Below, piece after piece: positions 35,470 to 45,404 of a stretch of DNA of 64,000 nt. The notes under the pieces are model-generated. The model was not told where the DNA came from. It was given only the letters and a program-made list of their open reading frames with translations, and ran no database searches. Within the stretch, counting starts at the first letter, position 1. Every line of letters begins with the position of its first letter. Source of the DNA: CBDCIS01 sp965217565 (GTDB lineage: Bacteria; Chloroflexota; Dehalococcoidia; Lucifugimonadales; CATOSD01); assembly GCA_965217565.1 (NCBI GenBank), contig CBDCIS010000003.1:558001-622000 (forward strand), in the 5' to 3' direction. A program made the position numbers and the translations under genes.

Positions 35470-36584
35470 ATGGTCCGCTCCCCAAAAACTGATCCAGCTG
35501 GGATGTTGGTTTTGTGGGATTATGAAAGAAAGGAGGATCAATCCATGAAGAAGTCCCGGTACACGCTGGAGCAGATAGCCTTTGCCCTACGGCAGGCGGA
35601 GCGCGGCACGCCGGTGGTGGCGGTCTGTCGGAAGATGGGGATCGCGGAGCAGACCTTCTACCGGTGGAAGAAGAGATGTGTTGGCATAGGGGTGGCGGAG
35701 GTGAGGCGGCTCAAGGTACTGGAAGAGGAGAACTGGAAGCTGAAGCAGTTGGTGGCGGACCTCAGTCTGGACAAGCAGATGCTCTAGGACGGGCTGAGAA
35801 GAAAGCCCTAGGGCCTGCTCAGATGAGAGACCACGCCAAGCATCTCCAGGTAGCTTACGGCTCGAGCGAGCGTCGGGCGTGCCAGGTACTCACCCTGGGG
35901 CGCTCCACCTATAGGTACGAAAGCGTGGCGACTGAGCAGGCAGCCTTGAGGATAAGGATCAGAGACCTGGCGGCGGCGCGGGTGAACTATGGATACCGGC
36001 GCATCCATGTGCTGCTGAGGAGGGCGGGATGGCAGGTGAACCACAAGAGGGACTACAGACTTTACCGCTTGGTGGGACTGCGGATGCGAACCAAGAGGCC
36101 CAAGCGCCATGTATCCAGCCAGAGGAGGGAGAGGAGAGCTGTGGCATCAGAGCCCGACGAACGCTGGGCCATGGACTTCATGAGAGATGAATTGTACAAC
36201 GGCCCTGAGTTCACCTCCAAGGCCCTGGACCACTGGGCGTACCTGAACGGTGCGGAGTTGGATTTCAGTCGGCCAGGCAAACCTACAGACAACGCTATCA
36301 TAGAGGTCTTCATTGCCAGGTTTCGAGCGGAATGCCTCAATGAGAGTTGGTTCCTATCCTTGGACGACGCGAGAGAGAAGACAGAAGAATGGCGCAGGTA
36401 CTATAATGGGGAGCGTCCCCGTGGGGCCTTGGGCAACCTCGTCCCAGAGACCTTCGCCCTGATGCCCCCAGTAGGGGTTCGATGAACTACAAGACTAACA
36501 TTGCAACTCGTACCAGTACTGGGGCAAGGGCATACCCTTGTCGGTGTAACCCAACAGTTGGTACATCTTTGGGGGGCAGATCAG
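35470..36584 (+). mobile_element. Deleted IS3-family insertion sequence
   Basis: The left end near 35470 (TCCGCTCCCCAAAAACTGAT) and the right end near 36584 (TGATCTGCCCCCCAAAGATG on the minus strand) form imperfect inverted repeats of IS3 type. The boundaries are approximate. The enclosed transposase has lost part of its catalytic domain. Confidence 0.5.
35545..36485 (+). pseudogene. IS3-family transposase (OrfA+OrfB) with internal deletion
   Basis: OrfA (35545-35787) is an 80-residue HTH protein (KKSRYTLEQIAFALRQAERG; leucine-zipper tail EEENWKLKQLVADLSLDKQM). OrfB (frame to 36485) has the HTH_21 segment VNYGYRRIHVLLRRAGWQVN and the first catalytic Asp in ERWAMDFMRDE, then jumps directly to NGPEFTSKALDHWAYLNG. 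In intact relatives about 50 residues, including the DNGPEF Asp, lie between. The reading frame is kept but the active site is incomplete. The catalytic Glu region (NAIIEVFIARFRAECLN) remains. Confidence 0.85.
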
Positions 36585-36603
36585 TCACCGTCGTCGACAA
36601 CTA

Positions 36604-37838
36604 GTGGTCCAACATCATTGAAATGAAGACCATGATAGTCATTGTTGCTCTTGGGGGTTCAATCGTAACGTTGAACCGAGGAGGAACCATGATGTCTACC
36701 AAGAAGTACCGTATCAGACTGACTACCGACGAACAACAGGAACTCAACGGCTTGGTCTCACGCGGTCGGTCTGCGGCGTACAAACAGACCCATGCGCGCA
36801 TTCTGCTGATGAGCGATGAGTCACGCTCGGACGGGGGAATGAAGGACGCGGACATCACCAGCGCGCTCGGTGTGGGACAGTCAACGGTCGAGCGAATACG
36901 CAAGCGCTGTGTGGAGGAGGGGGTCGAGTCTGCGCTGAATCGCAAAAAGCAACTGCGTCGGCGTCAAAAGAGACTGGACGGCGAAGGTGAAGCACGGTTG
37001 ATAGCGATGGCCTGCAGGGAACCGCCGGAGGGGCGTGCCAGTTGGACCCTGAAGCTGTTGGCTGACGAGTTGGTCGAGTGTGAGATAGTCGAGACCATTA
37101 GCGCCGAGACGGTTCGCCAGGCGCTTAAAAAAACGAGCTGAAGCCGTGGCTGAAGCAGAGTTGGTGCATCCCGCCCGGTCAGAGCGCGGAGTTTGTGTGC
37201 GCGATGGAAGACGTACTGGAGGTCTACCAACGGCCGTACGATGGGAATGAGGTTCTGGTGTGCATGGATGAGACGAGCAAACAGCAAGTCAAGGAGACGC
37301 GAGTGCCGCGTCCCACAGCGCCCGGCTTATCGGCGGCATACGACTACGAATACGAGCGCAATGGAGTGAGCAGCCTGTTCATGCTGTTTGCACCGTTGGA
37401 CGGATGGCGCCGAGTCGAGCTCAGAGAGCGCCGCACGAAGGTGGACTGGGCGCATGTGATAAAGAAACTGGTCGACGAGGACTACCCTGACAGAGACCGG
37501 ATCGTGCTGGTAATGGACAATCTCAACACTCACAAGCTGTCCTCGCTATACGAGGCATTCGAGCCTGCTGAGGCGAGGCGTATAGCTGAGCGACTGGAGA
37601 TACACTACACTCCCAAACACGGGAGTTGGTTGAATATGGCGGAGATAGAGATCGGTGTGCTGGCTCGACAGTGCCTGGACCGACGGATTGCCAATCAAGA
37701 CATCCTGCGCGGCGAGGTCAATGCTTGGCAGAATCAACGCAACCGGGATGTTATACGAGTGGATTGGCGCTTCACTACCGAGGATGCGCGCATCAAGCTA
37801 AAGTCACTCTACCCATCAATACAAAAAAGTTGAACCAC
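36604..37838 (+). mobile_element. IS630-family insertion sequence 2
   Basis: About 1.23 kb with inverted ends GTGGTCCAAC (left) and GTTGAACCAC (right), each bordered by TA (36602-36603 and 37839-37840), the IS630 target duplication. It is not closely similar to the first IS630 element. Confidence 0.8.
36689..37833 (+). CDS. IS630-family transposase, two frames
   Basis: Frame A (36689-37141) holds the HTH domain (RIRLTTDEQQELNGLVSRGR; DADITSALGVGQSTVERIRKRC). Frame B (read from about 37125 to 37833) has the DDE_3 domain: VLVCMDETSK, IVLVMDNLNTHK and PKHGSWLNMAEIEIG. The join is a -1 shift on a run of seven A (CTTAAAAAAACG), reading KNELKPWLKQSWCIPPGQSA. No other lesion is visible. ATG 36689 follows GAGGAGG. 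Confidence 0.88.
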
Positions 37839-37893
37839 TAGGGCGAATCGACAATTGGGGGAAAACAGAAAGCAGAAGCAGGGCAGCAACTTA

Positions 37894-38819
37894 GAGCCTA
37901 TCCGACAACTCCGGCAGCGCGATATGTTATCCAGGCACAGGCAAAGTGGAGCATAGCAAGATAGTTGTCCAAACGCTTCTCCCAACGGATGAGCAGGCGT
38001 CTGAACCGATTCAGCCAGCTATGGCTGCGCTCGACCACCCAACGGCGGGCGCGGTAACCGGGGAGGGTCTGTTGTTCCTCCCGCTCTTGGCCTCGGCTGC
38101 GGATGTGGGCTGTGTATCCGTACCGTGCCGCCAGCTGCTCAACCTCAGCAAAGTCATAGCCCTTGTCCAGACACAGATGCTGAGGTTGTCCGGGTCGGGG
38201 AACCGGACGTTCCGCCACCATAGATTCGAATGTCGGCTCAACCATCTTCATGTCGTGGCGGCTGGCTCCATCCACACACACCCCTATGGGAATACCGTTC
38301 CCCTCTGTCAACAGGCTGCGTTTGGTCCCCTTCTTGCCCCGGTCTGTAGGGTTTGGCCCAGTGCCCTCACCCCCCGAGCGGAGCCTTTGTCATGGCTCCA
38401 TCCATTGCCTGCCACTGCCAATCTATTCCATGCAGTTGGTCGTATTCAGACAACCCCTGCTTCCATAGCTCCTCGAAGACTCCGGCGGCTCGCCAACGCT
38501 GGAATCGGTCATGCACAGTGCTCGGAGCACCGAACGTGCGAGGCAACGCTTTCCACTGGCAGCCGGTCCGCAGCACGTAGAAGATTCCATCCATACACTC
38601 TCGAGCAGGTTTCCATGGCCTCCCGCCCTTCGGACTCGTCTCCTCTGCAGGCAATATCGGCTCAATCCTCTCCCACAGAGCATCGGGAATCCGCCAATCA
38701 GCGCCTACGCCTCCATGATCGATCTTCGACATGTCTTTCCTCCACTCAAGTAGAATGGAGAAAGTTTATCCAAAGTCTCTGATATCCACCAAGGACAATT
38801 AAGGTTATCGGATAGGCTC
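37894..38819 (-). mobile_element. IS5-family insertion sequence, second type
   Basis: 926 bases with inverted ends GAGCCTATCCGA(C/T)AAC and flanking TTA on both sides, a three-base target duplication. It is unrelated in its ends to the other IS5-like elements in the window. Confidence 0.8.
37898..38732 (-). CDS. IS5-family transposase, two frames (+1 join)
   Basis: Frame A (38732-38367) has DALWERIEPILPAEE and IFYVLRTGCQWKALPR, ending in APLGG with TGA right after a run of six G. Frame B (to 37898) reads GEGTGPNPTDRGKKGTKRSL then IPIGVCVDGASRHDMK, LDKGYDFAEVEQL and RRWVVERSHSWLNRFRRLL with the D and E of the DDE site. The join needs a +1 shift at GGGGGGTGA, unlike the -1 joins of its neighbours. 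Confidence 0.85.
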
Positions 38820-38961
38820 TTAATGCGAGTTTTGTGGGTCAATTCGCCGTTGGTGCCAACGCAGCAATCTCCCTGGGGAACAGGTTTCTCAGTGCGCTGT
38901 TGGGTCTCTCGCAGTTAAAACGCCTGCGCCTGGATTCCATCTTCTCTTAAGCTTCCTCTAA

Positions 38962-39812
38962 GAGGGTGTGTGAGAAGTCTTGGATATGTATTAGAATGGA
39001 GGCATGAAACGCAAAGCATACCCCAGTGACCTGACTGATGAACAGTGGAAGATGCTCGCTCCGCTACTCCCGGCAGCCAAAACTGGGGGAAGGCCACGTA
39101 CTGTAGACCTGCGGGAAGTCGTCAACGGCATTCTATACGTTCTGCGCAACGGTTGCACGTGGCGAGCCATGCCGCATGACCTCCCGCCTTGGGGTACTGT
39201 ATGGTGGTATTTTCGGGAGTGGAGAGAGGATGGTACATGGGAACGAGCCAATGACGCTCTCCGAGTCAAGGTCCGGCAGGCCGAGGGGAGGAACCCGACA
39301 CCTAGCGCTGCTATCATAGACAGCCCCAGTCGGTCAAGACTACGGAAAAAGGGGGCCTCGTGGCTATGACGCTGGCAAGAAGGTCAACGGTCGAAAGCGA
39401 CATATCATTGTAGATACCATGGGGTTGCTGCTGGCGGTGGTGGTGCATCCTGCCAATATCCAGGATAGGGATGGGGCGAAGCTGGTCATCGATAAATTGA
39501 TAGGGAGGTTTCCCCGCATGAGGTTGGTCTGGGCCGATGCTGGCTATGCTGGAAAGCTGGTCGAGTGGGTCTGGGCCCTGACAGGCTGGGCACTCGAGAT
39601 TGTCAAGCGCCCCAGGGACAGCCACCGTTTTCAAGTGCTGCCGCGAAGATGGGTGGTCGAACGAACATTCGCGTGGCTCAGCAGGTGCCGTCGGATGAGC
39701 AAGGACTACGAAGCTCTGTCCGATACAACCGAGGCGTGGACCCATATAGCTATGATTCATCTCATGCTCCGACGCTTAGCACCAACCTAATTTGAACTTC
39801 TCACACACCCTC
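38962..39812 (+). mobile_element. IS5-family insertion sequence, copy B (inverted, 2-base insertion)
   Basis: 851 bases, same terminal repeats and TAA flanks as copy A at 29576-30424 but in the opposite orientation. It differs by an extra CC near 39325 and at least one codon (Val for Ile in GKLVEWVW). Confidence 0.9.
39004..39790 (+). pseudogene. IS5-family transposase copy B, frame-disrupted
   Basis: Frame A begins identically to copy A but an extra CC in GACAGCCCCAGTCGG turns IDSQSVK into IDSPSRSRLRKKGASWL and a stop at 39369. After this insertion a -1 slip at the usual A/G run would return to the wrong frame, so the natural frameshift cannot restore the DDE domain. Frame B (to 39790) is intact. 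The element could still be moved in trans by copy A. Confidence 0.82.
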
Positions 39813-40069
39813 TAAGGACAGAAACCAGTTCTTGTTCAAACACTCTTGCCGAAAACGTACATGGAAACCCGCAACGATGATCCTGTCCGTGAACTCCCAC
39901 GACGAGCTGAATCCAACTCCACTCCGTCAAGTTCACCAGCGAAGCGGACCAACAAGAGGAAAGGCCCCCGCATCCAAAACAGGGGCCTCTCGGCAAATCC
40001 ATCTTTACTCGTTGGGACTACTCCATCAGGCGACAACACCTTCGGAAACTTAGCAGTACGGATGACTGG

Positions 40070-40175
40070 TTACAGCGCCAGAGTGAACCTTATCACAAAG
40101 GTTCTCGATTTTGCCCAGTTAGGTGGGCCAAGGGAGACTGTACTACGAACTTTTCGGTGGGAGGTATCTATATAG
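40070..40175 (+). repeat. Dispersed repeat, copy 2 (AAGGTTCTCGATTTTG family)
   Basis: TACAGCGCCAG, GTGAACCT, CAAAGGTTCTCGATTTTG, CAGTTAGGTGGGCC and CGAACTTTTCGGTGGG occur in the same order and near-identical spacing as at 28180-28282. It sits just left of an IS5-family element, as copy 1 sits just left of an IS630 element. Confidence 0.6.
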
Positions 40176-40192
40176 GAGGCGAGAGTTGACTA

Positions 40193-41006
40193 GGGCCTGT
40201 TCACACTAACGCAACGCATCGAAGATGAGCGCAAACAGGATGAACCCAAGGAAGAGAGCGTCCAGCTTCTCAAAGCGAGAGAAGATGCGCCGAAAGCCCT
40301 TCAACCGTCGAAACAACCGCTCGATTTCGTTCCGACGCTTGTACATCTCCCGGTCGTACTGCCAAGGGTCAACCCTCGTGCTCAGGGGCGGAACTATCGG
40401 GGTGAACCCCAGGGCCAACGCCAGTTGGCGGGTCTCATTCCCCTCGTATGCCCGGTCCATTAACAGGAACGGGTTCTGGTCCTGTGTTCCGAGGCGCTTT
40501 AGCAGCTTTCGCCCCTCCGGCGCATCGTGGGCCTGTCCGGGAGAAAGGGAGAACGTCACGGCTGTTCTAGCATCCGCGGCAACCATATGAATCTTGGTGG
40601 TCCAGCCGCCACGGGACTTGCCGATGGACTGGGGTCCGTTTTTTTTAACGCACCGGTTCCATCGGGATGGACCTTGACTATGGTACTGTCCATGGAAACC
40701 GCTTCTATCTTGATACGCACTATGTGCTCTCGTTGAAGATACTCGAAAACCCGGTCGAGCACACCGTTCTTGGACCACCGGTTCATCCGGGTGTAGACGG
40801 TGTGCCAGTTGCCAAATCGAGGCGGCAATCCCCGCCATTTGCAGCCTTGCTCGGCGACATAGAGGATAGCGTTGAGTACTTGCAGGTTCGACAGGCTGAC
40901 GTTGCCACGCTGAACGGGAAGGATCGGCGCAATTCGTTGGTACTGAACTTCGGTGATTTCCATTCTCGGATTGTAACATAATTTGGCTATTAGTGTGAAC
41001 AGACCC
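40193..41006 (-). mobile_element. IS5-family insertion sequence, third type
   Basis: About 814 bases bounded by GGGCCTGTTCACACTAA and TTAGTGTGAACAGACCC, with CTA/TAG at the edges. It contains a transposase in two frames. Confidence 0.8.
40206..40963 (-). CDS. IS5-family transposase, two frames
   Basis: Frame A (40963-40556): EVQYQRIAPILPVQRGNVSL, ILYVAEQGCKWRGLPPRFGN and AVSMDSTIVKVHPDG with the first Asp. Frame B (to 40206): KSRGGWTTKIHMVAADARTA, LMDRAYEGNETRQLA and RRNEIERLFRRLKGFRRIFS with the second Asp and Glu. The join is a -1 shift on a run of eight A (GCGTTAAAAAAAACGG). No other defect seen. Confidence 0.87.
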
Positions 41007-41218
41007 TAGGCAACACGCTGAGCAGGCGCCAGCAGACCCCCCGCCGGAGGTTGACTCCTAAGCTCTGCTCCCTTCTGAAGGCGCCTCGTAGCCGTCGTGC
41101 TGCGAGGACGCGACGAGTTTCGTAAGGTACTAACGTCCCAATCGGTTGTTCGCATATTCGCGCCGCAGGCCACACCACCGAGGTCGCGGACCTCTGACGG
41201 CCGCCCTCGGATCCCGTC

Positions 41219-43717
41219 CTACGACGAGTCTTGGTCCTGCTTGTGGCGCCGGTGCGTGTCCTCGATGAAGACGTCAAGCTCGTTCCACAGGCGCTCTACC
41301 ATCGAGCGCATCCGCATGTTCTGGTAGGCGCCCCAGACCGTCATGGCGGGCGGCACCACCAGGATGGAGACGATCAGCGCGTACGCGATCGTGATCGCCG
41401 CCGTGATGCCGAAGTGCTCGAATGATTGCAGCGGCGACTGCGTCAGCACCGCGAACCCGAGCGCTGTCGTCAGCGCCGAGCCCAGCAGAGCCGAGCCGGT
41501 GGTGGCGAGCGTCCGGATCGCCGCCGCCTCCGGGTTGCGCCGCTTGGCGAACTCTTCCCGGTAGCGATGGATCACGTGGATCGTGTAGTCCACGCCGATC
41601 CCGATCGAGAGCGCCGTGGTGATCGAGGTGATGATTGTGTAAGGAATGCCCAGCAGCGCCATCGTGCCCAGTACCCAGATGAGGACGAGCGCTATCGGTC
41701 CTACCGCGATGAACCCAAGCGCGGGCTGGTTCAGTGTTATCCAGAAGAAGATCGTGAGGATGCCGAGGGCTGCCGCGATCGTCATGATGATCGCCTCTGT
41801 CTGGCGATCCCTTATCTCGTCCGAGGAGGTGAGCACGATGATGTCCTGCGAGGTCATCGCGATCGCGTTGTCGTCGCCGAACCACAGCCCGTCAATGTCC
41901 TCTACCATCCCCTCGGTTCGCTCACGATCGCCCGAGAAGGCCCGGAACTGGAGCAGCGTAGTGTCGATGCCCTCCGGGTCCTCAACCAGAACCCGCGCCA
42001 CGGCTTCGGGATCGGTGGCGGCGAGCGCATCAAGGAACTTCTGAATCAGCACCGGATCGAGATGGAGCCCCGTTGTCGCCTCCGCGAACAGCCGATCGAG
42101 CTCGGGGTCGTACCTGTCACCTGGCGTGCCGTCGTCCGTGGTCCAGTCGAGCACGAGCAGAGGGAGCGAAGCCTCCATCGCGCCATCCGTGGCCCGTGGC
42201 CGGCTTAGGTCGTCCTCAAACGCCGCCGTCATGGAGAACAGGTTGTAGAGCATGCGGGTCTCCGTCACCTCCGCCCTGACCAGGACGCTGACAACCTCCG
42301 TTGAGCCTCCGACGGCCGCATCGAGCGAATTCAGGTCCTCGATCAAGTTCCCGTCCCTAGGCAGGATGTCGCGGATAGTGAAGTCCGTGGTGATCCTCGA
42401 GGCCGCGAATCCGAGCCCGACCGTCACCGCAACTACGAGAACGAGGTAGGGCGCTGACCTCCGCGTGATGGATGTCCCCAGCCTTTCCGCTAACTGGTCG
42501 ATGCCGGGGATTGCATTTGCGATCGGACGGGGTGGAGGAAGCGGGCCGCGGGCCTCGCGACGCTGGTCGATGATCGTTCGCACGGCTGGGATCAGCGTCA
42601 GCATCACGATCAGGCTCAGCCCGACGCCCAGCGCCGCGACCACGCCGAAGTCCCCGATCCCCGAGATCGGCGAGAGCAGGTTCGCCAGGAAGCTTACGGC
42701 CGTGGTGGCGGCGGCCAGCACCAGAGGGATGATGACGTTCCGCAGCCCCGCCAGCACCGCTACCCCCACCGGCTCGCCGGCTATCCGTTGCTCCCGGTAG
42801 TGCGACACCGTCTGGATCGAATAGTCCACCGCGAGGCTTATCAGGATGATCGGCACCGTTGCGGTGAGCGCGTTCGGTGGGCCGATCAGATCCAAGGCGC
42901 CCGGACCGAGCCAGCTCTCCGCCCCGACGGTCCAGACCACTGCGAGTACGAGCCCCGTCAGCGCGAGCAGCAGGTCGGAGACCGTGCGCATGAAGAGCAG
43001 CATCAGTAACGCGATCACGAACAGCGCCAACCCCACTAGCGGCAGCACGCCGGCGCTCGTGGCCTCCTGATACTCCTCCTCAATCACGGCAAGCGACACG
43101 CTGCTCACGCTCAGCGGGCCCTCGTCCGTCTCCGCCAGGCTGTTGATCGCTAGCTGCGCGTCGTCAACGGCCTCGGCGCCGGTGTCGCGCAGCCGGACGG
43201 TGGCGACCGTGATCCGCGTGCCATCCGTGTCCGTTCCGGTCATCATGTCGAGTGCCGTTCGCGCCGGTTGGAACTCCGGGGTGGCCCGAATATGGCCAAG
43301 CGCCATATCGATCTGCGCCTGCGTGACCGAGTCGAAGTCGGTCACCTGGAGCAGGGGTTTCATCAGCAAGGTAGGGGCGGTGACTGCGTCGGCGGGCGGC
43401 AGCAGTTCCCCTACGCCCGGGTCGCTAACGATGCGGCCGAGCAAGCCGTCCATCTGGGCGAGTCCATCGGGCGTGAGCACTTCACCACGGAAGACGAGCG
43501 TTACCACGACGACGCCGGAGTCCCCGAAGAGGGTCTCGATCTCCTCCAACGCCTTGGCGACGCCGCTATCCCGAGGGAGGAAGGCCTCGTTCTCCGCCAC
43601 CGGCGCGCGCTGCGTAATCCCAGCGGCCAACACCAGTGTCACGATCGCGATGACGACAAGCGTGACCCACGGGCGCACCGTCACCAGCCAGCTCAGCCAG
43701 TTGAGCGCCCTGATCAT
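41219..43717 (-). CDS. RND superfamily (MMPL-type) transporter
   Basis: 832 residues with twelve expected membrane helices in two repeats. Each repeat has one helix at the end of a large extracytoplasmic domain and the conserved acidic motif in helix four: ISLAVDYSIQTVSHYRE in the first half and SIGIGVDYTIHVIHRYREE in the second. MMPL-type pumps export lipids, hopanoids or other hydrophobic compounds using the proton gradient. The C-terminus has a short charged tail. The stump of a second similar gene lies just upstream. Confidence 0.93.
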   Translation of the reverse strand: MIRALNWLSWLVTVRPWVTLVVIAIVTLVLAAGITQRAPVAENEAFLPRDSGVAKALEEIETLFGDSGVVVVTLVFRGEVLTPDGLAQMDGLLGRIVSDPGVGELLPPADAVTAPTLLMKPLLQVTDFDSVTQAQIDMALGHIRATPEFQPARTALDMMTGTDTDGTRITVATVRLRDTGAEAVDDAQLAINSLAETDEGPLSVSSVSLAVIEEEYQEATSAGVLPLVGLALFVIALLMLLFMRTVSDLLLALTGLVLAVVWTVGAESWLGPGALDLIGPPNALTATVPIILISLAVDYSIQTVSHYREQRIAGEPVGVAVLAGLRNVIIPLVLAAATTAVSFLANLLSPISGIGDFGVVAALGVGLSLIVMLTLIPAVRTIIDQRREARGPLPPPRPIANAIPGIDQLAERLGTSITRRSAPYLVLVVAVTVGLGFAASRITTDFTIRDILPRDGNLIEDLNSLDAAVGGSTEVVSVLVRAEVTETRMLYNLFSMTAAFEDDLSRPRATDGAMEASLPLLVLDWTTDDGTPGDRYDPELDRLFAEATTGLHLDPVLIQKFLDALAATDPEAVARVLVEDPEGIDTTLLQFRAFSGDRERTEGMVEDIDGLWFGDDNAIAMTSQDIIVLTSSDEIRDRQTEAIIMTIAAALGILTIFFWITLNQPALGFIAVGPIALVLIWVLGTMALLGIPYTIITSITTALSIGIGVDYTIHVIHRYREEFAKRRNPEAAAIRTLATTGSALLGSALTTALGFAVLTQSPLQSFEHFGITAAITIAYALIVSILVVPPAMTVWGAYQNMRMRSMVERLWNELDVFIEDTHRRHKQDQDSS

Positions 43718-43775
43718 AACGCACCACCCTTACCACGCCCATGGTGGGTGGCAAGCAATGCCGGAGAGAGACTGG

Positions 43776-43972
43776 CTATGGCTGCTCCCCGAGCTCGGTT
43801 CCCGCTCGCTCCACAGCGCGGCGCAGTCGCAGGTTCTGGTACGACCCCCCACACGATCATCGCCGCAGCACTACCAGCAAGGCTGCAATCAGCGCGTACA
43901 CGATCGTGATCGCTGTCACGCCGAACTGCTGGAACGGCGTTAGCGGATGCAACGCCCATGCCAGGTCGGCTC
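43776..43972 (-). pseudogene. C-terminal remnant of a second MMPL/RND transporter
   Basis: Reading the minus strand gives ALHPLTPFQQFGVTAITIVY and ALIAALLVVLRR, a stop, then in a shifted frame YQNLRLRRAVERAGTELGEQ. This parallels the end of the intact transporter (SPLQSFEHFGITAAITIAYA ... YQNMRMRSMVERLWNEL). The rest of the gene is gone. It shows that two tandem copies once existed or that a larger island rearranged here. Confidence 0.75.
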
Positions 43973-44367
43973 CACCATACTGTCCGCACGTAACTCCTCT
44001 CGTTGCCACTCTGGTTGGAGAGTCGCCACACCTCCTGATGAGTGGACATAGCCGAGAACCGTTGACCGTCCCCTCTTTTTAGACACCTCTGCCTAGGCCC
44101 ACCGCCCACGAGTACCTCAGTTTTAGGTTTCTATTGTGTACTGCGAATGTTTCGCTGGGAGGTCCTGCTGTAAGGAGTCCAGTTTGGTGGGCCGGACTTG
44201 ACGATAGACAGTACTATTTTTGAAATTCGGCTGGCGTTGTGGGAGCGAGCGCATCCATATCTGTCAGTGCCCAACGCCCTTCCTTCCAGTACTGCCTCGG
44301 TGTCAATGTGTTGTTGCCCAGTGTTTCGGTCGTTTCAAATGGAAAGCGAAAAATGTCAGCGGGGTTA
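43973..44367. other. Intergenic stretch with degenerate repeat blocks
   Basis: No gene supported. At about 44138-44165, TGTACTGCGAATGTTTCGCT and GGGAGGT, and at 44178-44200, CCAGTTTGGTGGGCC, match blocks of the AAGGTTCTCGATTTTG repeat but in changed order. It appears to be rearranged debris beside an IS5-family element. Confidence 0.35.
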
Positions 44368-45175
44368 GGTTGTGTTGACATTTCATCTTAGCCATATGAG
44401 AGCACCGACGAAATGTAGGAACCCGAGGTATCTGTTCGCCAGCTTGTCGAACTGGGAGAAGATGCGGCGGGAATGCTTGATCTTGCCGATGAAGCATTCG
44501 ACCAGATGACGCTCTCGGTATAGATACTCGTCATATCTGTGTGGCGCCTTCCGCTTGGAGCGAGCAGGTATTATCGGAACTGCACCGCTCCTTATGATTG
44601 ACTCAAGGAACTGCTTGGTGTCGTATGCTCGGTCTGCAATCACATACTCACTATCGAGTCCGTCTATGAGTTCCTCAGCCTGAGTGACATCCTGCTCCTG
44701 CCCTCCGGTCAATCTGAATCTCAACGGGTTGCCGAGGCCGTCGACACCGACATGGACCTTTGTACTGAACCCACCTCGGCTGTGACCGAGGGCTTGCGAT
44801 AGTTCCCCTCCGTTTTTGTTGACGCCCCTGCAGCGCAAAGATGGGCACGGACCACTGTGCTGTCGATGATGAGGTGTTCCATGTCGGGGTCATCGACCAA
44901 ATACTGGTGCATACGCTCCCATACTCGGCGTTCACACCATCGGGCGAAGCGTTTATAGACGCTGCTCCAATCACCACATTCGGCTGGGAGCATCCTCCAT
45001 TGCGCACCGGTCCGAGAAATCCACAATACAGCATCGATGAACCGCCTACATTCGGCTTCCTTCCCAATGTACAAGCCTGTCTGAGCTTGAAGGAACTCAT
45101 GTGTCCTTGACCATTGTTCCGAAGACAGTCTAACTGTTGACATATACCTAGCATAATACAAATGTCAACACATCC
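44368..45175 (-). mobile_element. IS5-family insertion sequence, fourth type
   Basis: About 808 bases with ends GGTTGTGTTGACATTT and AAATGTCAACACATCC, bordered by TTA on the left and TAG on the right, consistent with a TA duplication. Confidence 0.78.
44383..45143 (-). CDS. IS5-family transposase, two frames
   Basis: Frame A (45143-44721): LSSEQWSRTHEFLQAQTGLY, RFIDAVLWISRTGAQWRMLP and LIIDSTVVRAHLC with the first Asp. Frame B (to 44383): LGHSRGGFSTKVHVGVDGLG, VIADRAYDTKQFL and HLVECFIGKIKHSRRIFSQF with the remaining D and E. The join is a -1 shift at CAACAAAAACGG. It appears intact. Confidence 0.87.
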
Positions 45176-45176
45176 T

Positions 45177-45322
45177 AGTACCGCTTCCACTTGAAGATGA
45201 CAGGTATCGAATACTATCCGTCTTTCCCGCGAAAGCGGGAACCCATCGCAATGGCTCGCCGCTCGGCAATCCAGTGTGGAAGGCAGCCGAGATATTATCA
45301 AATACACCTGGAAATGGTACTA
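45177..45322. repeat. Palindromic MITE/REP-like element, inverted relative to 20516
   Basis: On the minus strand the block carries GGATTGCCGAGCGGCGAGCC (45253-45272), CATTGCGATGGGTTCCCGC and CTTTCGCGGGAAAGACGG. Outer ends AGTACC and GTATTTGATAATATC/GTATCGAATACTATC form imperfect inverted repeats. The core is nearly identical to 20567-20646, but the outer ends differ, so the core seems to be carried by different flanks. Confidence 0.65.
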
Positions 45323-45404
45323 GTGGGGCTGGGTTGTTCTCCGCGTTGGCACGGCGGACGAGGTATATGAGCGGTTGAAGGAGGCCGGCTGTGCCATCAA
45401 GGCC

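Noticed and set aside
28342..45143. Two-frame transposases as sequencing or assembly errors
   Set aside because: Every intact join lies on a homopolymer run typical of programmed frameshifting in IS5/IS630 elements, and both frames carry complementary parts of the same domain.
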